Of a DNA stretch of 16,875 nucleotides, positions 1 to 8,200 are shown one piece after another. The notes below the pieces were generated by a model. It was given only the letters and a program-made list of their open reading frames with translations, was not told the origin of the DNA and made no database searches. The stretch is from NCBI GenBank assembly GCA_963205465.1, contig CAUJKG010000326.1:1-16875 (forward strand), written 5' to 3'. Position 1 is the stretch's first letter, and each line of letters begins with the position of its first letter. This stretch comes from Pseudomonadota bacterium. Lineage in GTDB: Bacteria > Pseudomonadota > Alphaproteobacteria > Rhizobiales > Xanthobacteraceae. The position numbers and the translations under genes were made by a program.

Positions 1-2
1 TC

Positions 3-833
3 GGCGAGGTGGTGTTCTTTCGCAGCTTTCTCGCGCTCCTGCCGCTCCTGCTCATGCTGATCTGGCAGCGCGAACTGCGATCCGGGTTGCGGATGAAGTA
101 TCCTTCGCGGCATGTGACGCGTGCCTTCACCGGCCTCATCGCGATGGTGCTGGGTTTCCTCGGCCTGCAGCGTTTGCCGCTCGCGGATTCGACTGCGATC
201 GGCTTCGTCATGCCGCTGTTCAACGTGGCGCTGGCCGCGATTTTTCTGGGCGAGGTCGTGCGCCTCTGGCGCTGGAGCGCGGTTTTCGTCGGCTTTGCCG
301 GCGTGCTCATCATGCTCTCGCCGCATCTGAGCATGACCTCGTGGAGTTCGACCACGGCGTCGGGCGCGGTGTTGACGCTGTTCGGCGCCTTCTTCGCCTC
401 GGCGGCGATGACACAGGTTCGCAGCATGACGAAGGTCGAGACCACGGCGTCGCTCGTGTTCTCGTTTCAGCTGATTGCGTCCATCGCAGCGCTCATAACC
501 ATTCCGTGGGGATGGGTGATGCCGTCGTGGCAGGATTTCTTCCTGCTCTGCGGCGTCGGGATTTTCGGCGGAATCGCGCAGATTCTGCTCACGTCTTCCT
601 ACCGCCATGCACCGGCTTCGGTGGTCGCGCCGTTTTCCTACACCTCGATGATCTGGGCGATGGTGCTCGGCTATCTCATGTTCAGCGAATTGCCGGGAGC
701 GATCGTACTGATCGGTGCCGCAGTCGTGGTGGCGGCGGGGCTGTTCGTGATTTTCCGCGAGCGCGCGCTCGGTATCAATCGCCAGAAGGAAAAAGAGGCT
801 TCGACGCCGCCGGCGGGGCCGCCGGTAGATTGA
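3..833 (+). CDS. DMT-superfamily (EamA) transporter, 5' end cut by window
   Basis: This is an integral inner-membrane protein of the drug/metabolite transporter superfamily. Such proteins usually export metabolites or drugs through two five-helix EamA repeats. The reading frame is open to the left edge (it already reads G-E-V-V-F-F-R-S-F), so the GTG codons at 9 and 12 are not the true start and at least one helix is missing. About eight hydrophobic segments can be seen, and the second repeat begins near residue 115 of the visible part. The C-terminus is a short hydrophilic tail rich in Lys, Glu and Pro, as expected for a cytoplasmic end. The stop codon at 831-833 abuts the stop of the convergent gene with no bases between them. 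The substrate cannot be told from the sequence. Confidence 0.85.
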   Translation, partial: GEVVFFRSFLALLPLLLMLIWQRELRSGLRMKYPSRHVTRAFTGLIAMVLGFLGLQRLPLADSTAIGFVMPLFNVALAAIFLGEVVRLWRWSAVFVGFAGVLIMLSPHLSMTSWSSTTASGAVLTLFGAFFASAAMTQVRSMTKVETTASLVFSFQLIASIAALITIPWGWVMPSWQDFFLLCGVGIFGGIAQILLTSSYRHAPASVVAPFSYTSMIWAMVLGYLMFSELPGAIVLIGAAVVVAAGLFVIFRERALGINRQKEKEASTPPAGPPVD

Positions 834-1073
834 TCAGCCGAACGCCTTGAAGGTGATAATGGTGCGGGTGTCCTGGATGCCGGGAATGATCTGCACCTTT
901 TCGTTCACGAAGTGGCCGATATCGGTGCCTTCATCGACATAGAACTTCGCCAGGAGATCGAATTCTCCTGCGGTCGAATAGACCTCGGAGGCGATCTCGG
1001 CGTCCGCAAGCGCATTGGCGACATCATAGGATTTGCCAAGCTGGCACTTGATCTGGACAAAGAACGGAATCAT
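834..1073 (-). CDS. Stand-alone Lrp/AsnC ligand-binding (RAM) domain protein
   Basis: A 79-residue protein that matches only the C-terminal effector-binding (RAM) half of Lrp/AsnC regulators; the helix-turn-helix half is absent. The pattern is typical: an N-terminal beta strand (FFVQIKC), then a helix (DVANALADAEIASEVYST), a G-x-x-D-L-L-A turn, and a final strand with T-R-T-I-I-T-F. RAM domains form ligand-binding dimers and higher oligomers. Without a DNA-binding part it may sense an amino acid or modulate full-length Lrp proteins, but this is inference. The ATG at 1071-1073 has a good ribosome site (GGAGG) about 7 bases upstream, so the short length is real and not a mis-chosen start. It is transcribed away from thiD. 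Confidence 0.85.
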   Translation of the reverse strand: MIPFFVQIKCQLGKSYDVANALADAEIASEVYSTAGEFDLLAKFYVDEGTDIGHFVNEKVQIIPGIQDTRTIITFKAFG

Positions 1074-1140
1074 GCGGCGCCTCCGGCGGTTCTTGAGGTT
1101 GAGAGGGGAGCAAAAAGCGCAGGGACTTGCAAGCGCCTGG

Positions 1141-1238
1141 AGCGTTTTCGAGCGAAGTGGAAACCGGTTCGCGTGAAGAAAACGCGATAAAACTAGAAGC
1201 TAGAGCCCCGTTCTGATTTCACCAGAACGGGGCTCTAG
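1141..1238. repeat. Hyphomicrobiales intergenic palindromic repeat (type 1)
   Basis: Two adjacent dyads lie between the divergent genes at 1073 and 1304. The first has arms GCGTTTTC (1142-1149) and GAAAACGC (1178-1185), with an inner pair GCGAA/TTCGC (1152-1156/1168-1172). The second is a perfect 16-bp stem (1200-1215 with 1223-1238) enclosing a 7-base loop. From memory, this two-part sequence recurs in intergenic regions of Bradyrhizobium and related genomes (RIME-like elements). It is not a normal terminator here because no gene ends on either side. It may have been placed by mobility, and it lies in the thiD leader or promoter zone. Confidence 0.75.
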
Positions 1239-1303
1239 GTCTTGAAGCGGCTGGTTCCGTCCCATAGTTTCACCAACAACAAGAAAAACGGGGCAGGACA
1301 GGA

Positions 1304-2110
1304 ATGATTTCCATTGCGGTAACGATCGCCGGATCGGACTCAGGCGGCGGCGCCGGTATTCAGGCCGATCTGAAGACCTTTTCGGCGCTCGGCGTCTACG
1401 GCGCGTCGGTAATTGCGGCATTGACCGCACAGAATACCCAGGGCGTCACCGGCATCCATGACGTGCCGGCGGAATTTATCACCGCGCAGATCGATGCGGT
1501 CTATTCGGATCTCAAAGTGCGGGCGACCAAGATCGGCATGCTTTCGCAGCCGTCGGCGATCCAGGCGGTTGCCGCCGGATTGAAGAAATATCGCGCCAGG
1601 AATGTCGTGCTCGACCCGGTGATGGTCGCGGCCTCGGGTGATCGCCTGCTCGTTCCCGAAGCGATCGAGACGATCAAGCGCGAACTGTTTCCGGTTGCCG
1701 ATCTGATCACGCCGAATCTTGCGGAAGCCGCGGCGCTGCTCGGCCAGCCGGTCGCGAAACACGAAAACGAAATGGCTTCGCAAGGCGAGGCGCTGCTTGC
1801 GCTCGGCGCGAAAGCGGTGCTCGTGAAAGGCGGACATGCGGAGACCCGCTATGCGGTCGATGTGCTGATCGAGCCTTCCGGAATCCGGCGTTTCACCGCG
1901 GAGCGGATCGAGACGAAGAACAATCACGGCACCGGTTGCACGTTGTCTTCGGCGATTGCCGCGAATCTCGCGAAGGGACTCGTGCTGCACGACGCGCTCG
2001 CCGCGGCCAAGGGCTATATCACCGACGCGCTCAAAGCCGGCATCGATCTCGGCATCGGCAGCGGCAGAGGACCGGTGCATCATTTCCATGGCCTGTGGAG
2101 AAACCGCTGA
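1304..2110 (+). CDS. thiD: Hydroxymethylpyrimidine/phosphomethylpyrimidine kinase ThiD
   Basis: A cytoplasmic ribokinase-fold enzyme of thiamine synthesis that phosphorylates HMP to HMP-P and HMP-PP with ATP. The 268-residue length is normal for ThiD. Visible hallmarks are the N-terminal substrate loop AGSDSGGGAGIQADLKT (residues 9-25), GVYGASVIAALTAQNT (30-45), the LDPVMVAASGDRLL region (103-116), LITPNLAEAAALLG (134-147), VKGGH (174-178), and the anion-hole/catalytic HGTGC ending at Cys212, followed by TLSSAIAA. The ATG at 1304 is preceded by the purine-rich GGACAGGA. No THI-box (TPP riboswitch) was recognised in the 230-base upstream region, which holds a palindromic repeat instead. It ends 12 bases from the convergent porin gene. 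No other thiamine gene is nearby. Confidence 0.95.
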   Translation: MISIAVTIAGSDSGGGAGIQADLKTFSALGVYGASVIAALTAQNTQGVTGIHDVPAEFITAQIDAVYSDLKVRATKIGMLSQPSAIQAVAAGLKKYRARNVVLDPVMVAASGDRLLVPEAIETIKRELFPVADLITPNLAEAAALLGQPVAKHENEMASQGEALLALGAKAVLVKGGHAETRYAVDVLIEPSGIRRFTAERIETKNNHGTGCTLSSAIAANLAKGLVLHDALAAAKGYITDALKAGIDLGIGSGRGPVHHFHGLWRNR

Positions 2111-2122
2111 CGCAGCCGCTGG

Positions 2123-3511
2123 CTAAAACGTCATGGTGCTGCGGAGGCCGAACAAAGCCCCATTCCGGATTGGCTGCGCAGTCGCGTTCCGGTTGGGGAT
2201 GTGCCCGCCGGGATGCACGATGTATTGGACCAGCGGCTGCAGCGTCCAACCCGTCCGCATCTGAATCTGATAGTTGAATTCGAACGTCAGTTCATAGTTG
2301 CGAACCGGGTGTTCGATTCCGGAAAAGAGAACGGTGTCGCGATCCAGCGCCCGCAGCTGGTTGGAGACTTTCGCGTAGATGAATCCCATGCTGAACTTGT
2401 CGGCGGGGCGGGACGCGGAAAGTCCGGAGAAGACCAGGCCGCCGTCCATATAGAAGCTGATGACGCTGCGATCCGAGGGGCTTGCGGAGATGCGGCCGAA
2501 GAAGCCGATGCCGCTGTCGGGGCCGCCGCCCTCGGGGCGATAGAGTTGTTGATCGATGACGCCGTAGATTCCGTTTGTTCCCCGAAACTGACGCGCCAGT
2601 CCACTGCTCAAAGGATTGGCCCGCGAAAGTCCCAAGGTATCGAAGCGCGGATCGTCGAACTTTCCGAAGTGATGCCATGCGCCGAGACGCACAATGCCGG
2701 CAAGCCCGCGGTCGCCCTTCGCGTGATTATAGCGATGCTGAATTTCGCCGATCGCCAAAGGCGGGTCGTTGACGCGGAAATTGGTGCCGGTGCGGTTGAC
2801 GCTGCCTTCCGGCCCCGGATTGCCGTTGAACACGGCAAACAGCATCGACCATTGCGGCGTCGGATCGAATTTGAAGCGCACGCCCGGCGTGGCGAGGGGA
2901 TAAGCCGGTCCGCCCGCGGGAAGATTCAGGCTCGTGATCGTCGGCCAGTCGCTGCTGATGAGCGGAAGGCTGTAATCGCTGAAGAAAAACTCTTCGTCGG
3001 CGGCAAGCTGGCCGAAGCGGACGCTGAAACGGTTGTCGAAGAATTTTCTTTCCAGCCATAGTTCGGACAGCCGGGTTGAGGGCAAGGCCTCGATATTGCT
3101 GATCGTCACCATGCCGTGGAAATGATCGTCGCGCATGCCTCCGGTGCGGTGGATCTGAAACACATTGCCGTAAAAGGTCAGACCCTCCCATCCGAAGAGC
3201 TTGTCCAGGTCCGCGGAAACGGATGCGTTGAGCTTGCCGGCATAGATGGCACCGCGCCGCACGCCGCCGGAAACATTGCCGAGCACTTCACTCGTATAGA
3301 CCAGCGAGAAGGAGAGGCCGCGCTCCTGCAGTGCCGCCCGCGCTTTCGCAAGCCTGTCATCCTCCGCCGTTAGGGTCTCCGCCGATGCCGGTCCGGCTGC
3401 CATGCCTGCCAGAAGCAGGGCCAGGATCGCGGCTCTGGCTTTTTCTGCCCCTCGAGGGGGCGAGCCTCGGACCGGACAAGGGCGGTCGCACCGCGAGAAG
3501 AAGACTTTCAC
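2123..3511 (-). CDS. OprB-family carbohydrate-type porin
   Basis: An outer-membrane beta-barrel of the OprB family. It has a hydrophobic signal sequence (AAILALLLAGMAAGPASA) with a likely cut before ETLTAED, then alternating amphipathic strands, the family-like segments LWLERKFFDNRFSVRFGQL and TPGVRFKF, and a terminal Phe (STMTF) as needed for Bam-mediated insertion. The start is uncertain. The open frame reaches a TTG at 3532, but that codon has no ribosome site and lies inside an operator-like dyad. The GTG at 3509-3511 is preferred and gives 462 residues with an unusually long n-region. OprB porins usually pass sugars. The Fur/Mur-like boxes upstream raise the possibility of a metal role, as for the Mn channel MnoP of Bradyrhizobium; that is inference. 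The gene is monocistronic, and its 3' end is 12 bases from thiD. Confidence 0.85.
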   Translation of the reverse strand: MKVFFSRCDRPCPVRGSPPRGAEKARAAILALLLAGMAAGPASAETLTAEDDRLAKARAALQERGLSFSLVYTSEVLGNVSGGVRRGAIYAGKLNASVSADLDKLFGWEGLTFYGNVFQIHRTGGMRDDHFHGMVTISNIEALPSTRLSELWLERKFFDNRFSVRFGQLAADEEFFFSDYSLPLISSDWPTITSLNLPAGGPAYPLATPGVRFKFDPTPQWSMLFAVFNGNPGPEGSVNRTGTNFRVNDPPLAIGEIQHRYNHAKGDRGLAGIVRLGAWHHFGKFDDPRFDTLGLSRANPLSSGLARQFRGTNGIYGVIDQQLYRPEGGGPDSGIGFFGRISASPSDRSVISFYMDGGLVFSGLSASRPADKFSMGFIYAKVSNQLRALDRDTVLFSGIEHPVRNYELTFEFNYQIQMRTGWTLQPLVQYIVHPGGHIPNRNATAQPIRNGALFGLRSTMTF

Positions 3512-3527
3512 CAGATACTCGGCTAGC

Positions 3528-3548
3528 TGCAATTGATAACTATTCGCA
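3528..3548. promoter_or_regulatory. Fur/Mur-like operator dyad 1 upstream of the porin
   Basis: The 15-base core at 3534-3548 reads TGATAAC-T-ATTCGCA. It matches the 7-1-7 Fur-type pattern TGATAAT-N-ATTATCA at 11 of the 14 defined positions, and it is extended by TGCAAT on the left. It lies a few bases downstream of the predicted transcription start of the porin gene, a position expected of a repressor site. It overlaps the unlikely TTG start at 3532. The site is predicted by eye only. Confidence 0.5.
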
Positions 3549-3557
3549 TCAAGAGTG

Positions 3558-3586
3558 TCTGTAGCCTAGCTGCGAATGGTTCGCAA
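3558..3586 (-). promoter_or_regulatory. Predicted sigma70-type promoter of the porin gene
   Basis: On the minus strand TTGCGA (3581-3586) and TACAGA (3558-3563) are separated by 17 bases. Both are partial matches to the housekeeping consensus. Transcription would begin near 3551, just upstream of dyad 1, with dyad 2 covering the -35. The arrangement fits repression, but the promoter is weak by sequence alone. Confidence 0.4.
3571..3585. promoter_or_regulatory. Fur/Mur-like operator dyad 2 upstream of the porin
   Basis: A perfect inverted repeat TGCGAA-TGG-TTCGCA. Its half sites resemble the variant ATTCGCA half of dyad 1 and remembered Fur/Mur boxes of Gram-negative bacteria. It overlaps the predicted -35 element of the porin promoter. 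Its centre is about 40 bases (four helical turns) from that of dyad 1, so both sites would lie on a similar face of the DNA. Confidence 0.5.
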
Positions 3587-3774
3587 CTACTGCTTGCGCT
3601 TTTTTTGGAGCCGGGCCCGTGAGTGAGCGCGGCTAAAGCTCGTCGCGACCGGGCTGGCCCGGCCAGTTCGATTTCTTTGGCGCTCGGGTACTCGAGGATT
3701 TTTCGTCAGACTTTCAGGATCAGGCGCGACGGGTATTTTACCCCTGTCCTGCGGCTGGGTGACGAGAGTTGGCG

Positions 3775-5241
3775 CTAGTCCTCGGCGGCGGCAGACGCGG
3801 CCGGAACAGGCCGGCCCCACCATCCGCCACCCAGCGCCTGGTAGAGCGCCACGACATTCGTCAGCCGGGAAGCCTGTGCATCGATCAACGCGAGGCTGGC
3901 CTGCAGGTAGGCTTGCTGCGCCGAAATCAGGATCGGCGTGTTGACCTGGCCCTGTTCGATCTGGCGGCGTGCGAGCGTCACGCTGCGCGACGCAGCCTGC
4001 TGTGCGGTCGTCGCCGCCTGAATTTCGCGGACGTCGGATTGGAGCGCCTGCAACACATCGGCGACGTTCTGGAATGCAGCGAGCACGGCGCCGCGATATT
4101 GGGCGAGCGCTTGTTGGGTCAGGGCTTCGGCGGCCCGCTGCTTGTTCTCCAGCGTGCCGGCATCGAACACGGTTTGCGCCACGCTGGCGCCCACCATCCA
4201 CGCAGTGCCGGCCGGTGAGAACAGTTGCGAGACGCGCGTTGCCGCCGTGCCGGCATTTGCCGTCAGCGCGATCTGCGGCAGACGATTGGCGATCGCAACA
4301 CCGATCTGCGCGTTCGCCGCGCGGAGATTGGCTTCGGCGGCAAGAACATCTGGACGCTGCCGGACGAGATCGGCCGAAAGGCTCAAGGGAATGTTGCGCG
4401 GCAAGGTGAAGGAAGCGAGGCGGAAACGCGCGGCTTGGGCCTGCGCGGGAAATCTGCCGGTCAGAAAAGCGATCAGGTTACGCTGTTGTGCGAGTTTCTT
4501 TTCCAGCGCTGGCAGGAGCAGCCGTGCCTGCGCGAGCGCGGTTTCCTGCGACAGCACGTCGGGCATAGCGATCTGGCCGTGGTCGCTCTGTTTGCGAAGG
4601 ATCGCGAGCAGCTCGGTTTGCAGATTGATGATCCTGCGGGTCGCCGCGATCTGGTCGTTGAGGCGACCTTCCTCGATGGCGGCGAGCGCGATGCTCGACA
4701 CCAGCGTGAGATAGACCGCCTGCCGCCGGAATTTCTCGAGCTCCGCCAGTGCATCGGCCGATTCAATCTGCCGCCGCGCGCCGCCCCAGACATCGGCGAC
4801 GTAGGTCACCGTCACCTGCATCGTATGCAGGTTGAAAATGTTCGCGCCGGATTCGAGCGGCGAGGATTGCTCGAGCGGCACCCGCTGCCGCGTCGGCGTA
4901 TAGCCTGCGCCGAATACCGGAAACAGCGCGCCGCGTTGCGCGCGGGCATTCGCTTCCGCCGCGCGCAGTGCTGCCTCGGCCGCTTCCAGATCCGCGTTAT
5001 GCGCGATGCCTTCTTCGACCAGACCATTCAGTGCGGGAGAGCGAAGCAGTTCCCACCATTGCGGCGGCACTTCTGCGCCACGGACCACGACATGTCCCGG
5101 CACGACATCGCCGCCCAGACGCCGCGGCAAATAGGTCTGCTGCTCGGGTGCGGGCGGGGTCTCGAAATCGGGGCCGACCGCGCATCCAGCGAGGGCAACG
5201 GAAAGCATGAAAGGGATCAGGCGAGTTGCGTGATTGATCAT
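3775..5241 (-). CDS. RND efflux outer-membrane lipoprotein, NodT/CusC family
   Basis: The TolC-like outer-membrane channel of the tripartite pump encoded upstream. The start is the ATG at 5239-5241. It has a strong ribosome site (GGAAGG, GCAGG) and begins a lipoprotein signal with lipobox LAGC (Cys20), followed by AVGPDF as is typical of NodT-family proteins. A longer open frame to 5934 only shadows the RND gene. The 488-residue product shows two outer-membrane-efflux repeats (roughly residues 60-270 and 290-470) rich in Ala, Gln and Leu heptads, including RPDVLAAEANLRAANAQIGVA and the closing ALGGGWW. It starts 11 bases after the pump stop codon and is the last gene of the operon. No clear terminator follows it. 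Confidence 0.93.
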   Translation of the reverse strand: MINHATRLIPFMLSVALAGCAVGPDFETPPAPEQQTYLPRRLGGDVVPGHVVVRGAEVPPQWWELLRSPALNGLVEEGIAHNADLEAAEAALRAAEANARAQRGALFPVFGAGYTPTRQRVPLEQSSPLESGANIFNLHTMQVTVTYVADVWGGARRQIESADALAELEKFRRQAVYLTLVSSIALAAIEEGRLNDQIAATRRIINLQTELLAILRKQSDHGQIAMPDVLSQETALAQARLLLPALEKKLAQQRNLIAFLTGRFPAQAQAARFRLASFTLPRNIPLSLSADLVRQRPDVLAAEANLRAANAQIGVAIANRLPQIALTANAGTAATRVSQLFSPAGTAWMVGASVAQTVFDAGTLENKQRAAEALTQQALAQYRGAVLAAFQNVADVLQALQSDVREIQAATTAQQAASRSVTLARRQIEQGQVNTPILISAQQAYLQASLALIDAQASRLTNVVALYQALGGGWWGRPVPAASAAAED

Positions 5242-5252
5242 CCTGCCTTCCT

Positions 5253-8200
5253 TCACTCCGCAGGATGAAGCGATGTCGCGTGGCCGGGAGCCTGTTGCTT
5301 CCGCCGCGAGCAGAGCGAAATCAGCGCCGGCAGCGCGATCAGGATCACCAGCGGCGCGAGCATCATGCCGCCGACTACCACCACCGCCAGCGGCTTCTGC
5401 ACCTGAGAGCCGATTCCCGTGGAAACGGCTGCGGGGAGCAGGCCGACGCCGGCGATCACGCAGGTCATCACCACCGGGCGCATCTGGCTTTCGCCGGCGC
5501 GCAAGGCCGCGGTTATGCGATCCAGCCCTTCGTCGATGAAGAGGTTGTACTGCGACAGGAAAATGATTCCGTTCATGACCGAGATGCCGAACAATACGAC
5601 GAAGCCGATGGCGGCCGAGACGCTGAATGGAATCTGCGTAATCAGCAATGCAAAAATTCCTCCAATGACCGCAAGCGGAATTACGCTCATGGTCAGGAGT
5701 GTGTCGATCGCGGAAGAGAAATTGATCCACAACAGGAATGCGATGACGAGCAGGCTCAGCGGCACCACGATCTGCAGCCGGGCGAGGGCATCGCGGAAGT
5801 TCTGGAACTCGCCCACCCACTCCAGGCGGGTGCCGGCGGGGAGGCGAACGCCTTCCGCGATTTTCTGCTGTGCTTCCTGAATCGTGCTGCCGAGATCGCG
5901 GTTGCGGACGCTGAACTTGATCGGCAGATACCACTGTTGCTGTTCGCGATAGATATAGAACGGCCCCGAAACCAGCTTGATGCGGGCAATCGAACTCAGC
6001 GGAATCTGCGCGATACCGCTCGGCCCCTGCACCGCGATGGTGATGTTGCCGATTGCTTCTGCGCTTTTGCGGAATTGCGGCGCGAGCCGCACGACGATGG
6101 GAAAGCGGCGTTCGCTATCGGGCTCGTAAATTTCGCCGGCGGATTCGCCGCCGATGGCGACGCGAATGGCCGCGTTCACATCTCCGGTCGACAGGCCGTG
6201 ACGGGCGGCCATCGCGCGGTCGATTTCGATCTGGATGGTCGGCTGGCCGAGCGAGGTGAAGATCGCAAGATCGGCAATGCCCGGCACACCTTCCAGCACG
6301 GCCTTGATGCGGTTCGCCGTCTCCGAGAGTGAGTTGAGGTCGTTGCCGAAAATCTTGATCGAGTTCTCGCCTTTGACGCCGGAAACCTGCTCGGCGACGT
6401 TGTCCTGCAGATACTGCGAGAAGTTGAACTCGATGCCGGGAAATTCCTTTTCCAGTTTTGCCTGGATTTCCGCAGTGAGGCGGTCCTTGTCGTAGCCTTT
6501 GCGCCACTTTTCGGCGGGCTTCAGCGGTACGAACAGTTCGACATTGAAGAATCCGGCGGCATCGGTGCCGTCGTCCGGGCGGCCGTGTTGCGAGACGACG
6601 GAATCGGTTTCCGGGAAACTGCGGATCACGCGCCGCATCCGGTTCGCGTATTGGTTTCCTTCTTCCAGCGAGATCGTCGCCGGCATCGTCGCCCGGATCC
6701 AGAGATTGCCTTCTTCGAGCTTCGGTAAAAATTCGACGCCGAGGAGGCGCAACGAGAACACCGCAAGCAGCACGAGCGCCGCGGTGGCCGCGAGCGTTTC
6801 CCTGCGCCGCGCCATGGTGAAATGGAGCACCGGGCGATAGAGCCGGTTCAGCATGCGGACGAGCCAGGTTTCGGTTTCGCGGACATGCTCCGGCAGGAGG
6901 AGCGCGCTCAGGGCCGGCGTGATCGTGAAGGTCGCGAGCAGGCCGCCGGCGAGCGCATAGGCGTAGGTTTTCGCCATGGGGCCGAAGATGTGGCCCTCGA
7001 CGCCGCTCATCGTGAAGAGCGGGAGGAAGCCTGCGACGATGATGGCGGTCGCAAACAGGATCGAGCGGCTCACTTCGCTGCCGGCGGTGAAGATCGCCAG
7101 ATGTTTTCCCTGCAGGCCATAGGCGCCGGCAACGCCGTGGCGGGCATGGGCGAGCTCGCGGTATATTCGTTCGACCATGATGACGGTCGCGTCCACGATC
7201 AGGCCGAAATCGATCGCGCCGATCGACAGAAGATTGGCCGACTCACCGCGCGCCACCATGATCCCCACGGCGAAGAACAGCGCGAAAGGAATGGTCGCCG
7301 AGACGATACAGGCGCTGCGCAGATCGCCGAGGAATGCCCACTGCAAAATGAAAATCAGCACGATGCCGAAAACCATGTTGTGGAGCACGGTATGCGTCGT
7401 GGTGTTGATGAGTTCCTGACGATCGTAGATGCGTTCGATCTGCACGCCTTCCGGGAGGATGCCGGAGGTATTGAGGCGCGCGACTTCTTCCTTGACGCGG
7501 GTGATCGTCGGCGTGCTTTGCTCGCCGCGCCGCATGAGCACGATGCCCTGCACGATGTCGTCGTCGTTATCCTTGCCGGCGATGCCGAGACGCGGCTGGT
7601 GGCTGACGATCACGTTGCCGATGTCGCGCACCAGCACCGGATTGCCGTTCACCTGCGCGAGCATGGTGTTCTGCAGATCCTCGATTGACCGGATCAGACC
7701 GACGCCGCGGATCACCGCCGACTGCGTGCCGAGATTGATGGTATTGCCGCCGACGTTGATGTTGTTGTTGTTGATCGACTGCAGAAGTTGCGGCAGCGTG
7801 ATGTTGTGCGCGACGAGCCGGTTCAGATCGACCTGCAGTTCGAAGGTTTTCGTCTTGCCGCCCCAGCCCACGACATCGACGACGCCCGGCACCGCGCGGA
7901 AGCGCCGTTGCAGCACCCAGTCCTGCAGAGTTTTGAGGTCGCGCGTGTCGTAGCCGGGCGGGCCGGCCAGCTTATAGCGATAGATTTCGCCGATGGGGCT
8001 CATCGGGCTGATCTGCGGCTGCACCTTGTCGGGAAGTCCGGAGATTTGCGAAAGCCGGTTCAGTACCTGCTGCAACGCCTGCTCGTAGGTGAAGGCGTAA
8101 GTGAACTGCAGCTTGATGTCGGAGAGGCCGTAGAGGGAGATCGCGCGCATCACGCGCAGATTGGGCAGACCCGCGACCTGGGTCTCGATCGGAATCGTGA

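Noticed and set aside
1074..1303. TPP riboswitch upstream of thiD
   Set aside because: No THI-box core (CUGAGA/ACYUGA pairings) was recognised; the region is occupied by an intergenic repeat.
1340..2089. 249-codon minus-strand open frame opposite thiD
   Set aside because: The opposite strand encodes a full-length ThiD with all motifs. This frame is low-complexity, Arg-rich and has no recognisable domain.
3600..3606. Run of seven T as part of an intrinsic terminator on the plus strand
   Set aside because: No plus-strand gene ends nearby, and the dyad before it is better explained as an operator of the minus-strand porin promoter.
3731..3743. Small palindrome GGGTATTTTACCC after the outer-membrane factor gene as a terminator
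   Set aside because: The stem is only five pairs and no U-run follows in the direction of transcription.
5242..5934. N-terminal extension of the outer-membrane factor into the RND gene
   Set aside because: The extension reads as non-protein-like sequence in the RND gene's other frame. A strong ribosome site and a lipoprotein signal mark the ATG at 5241.
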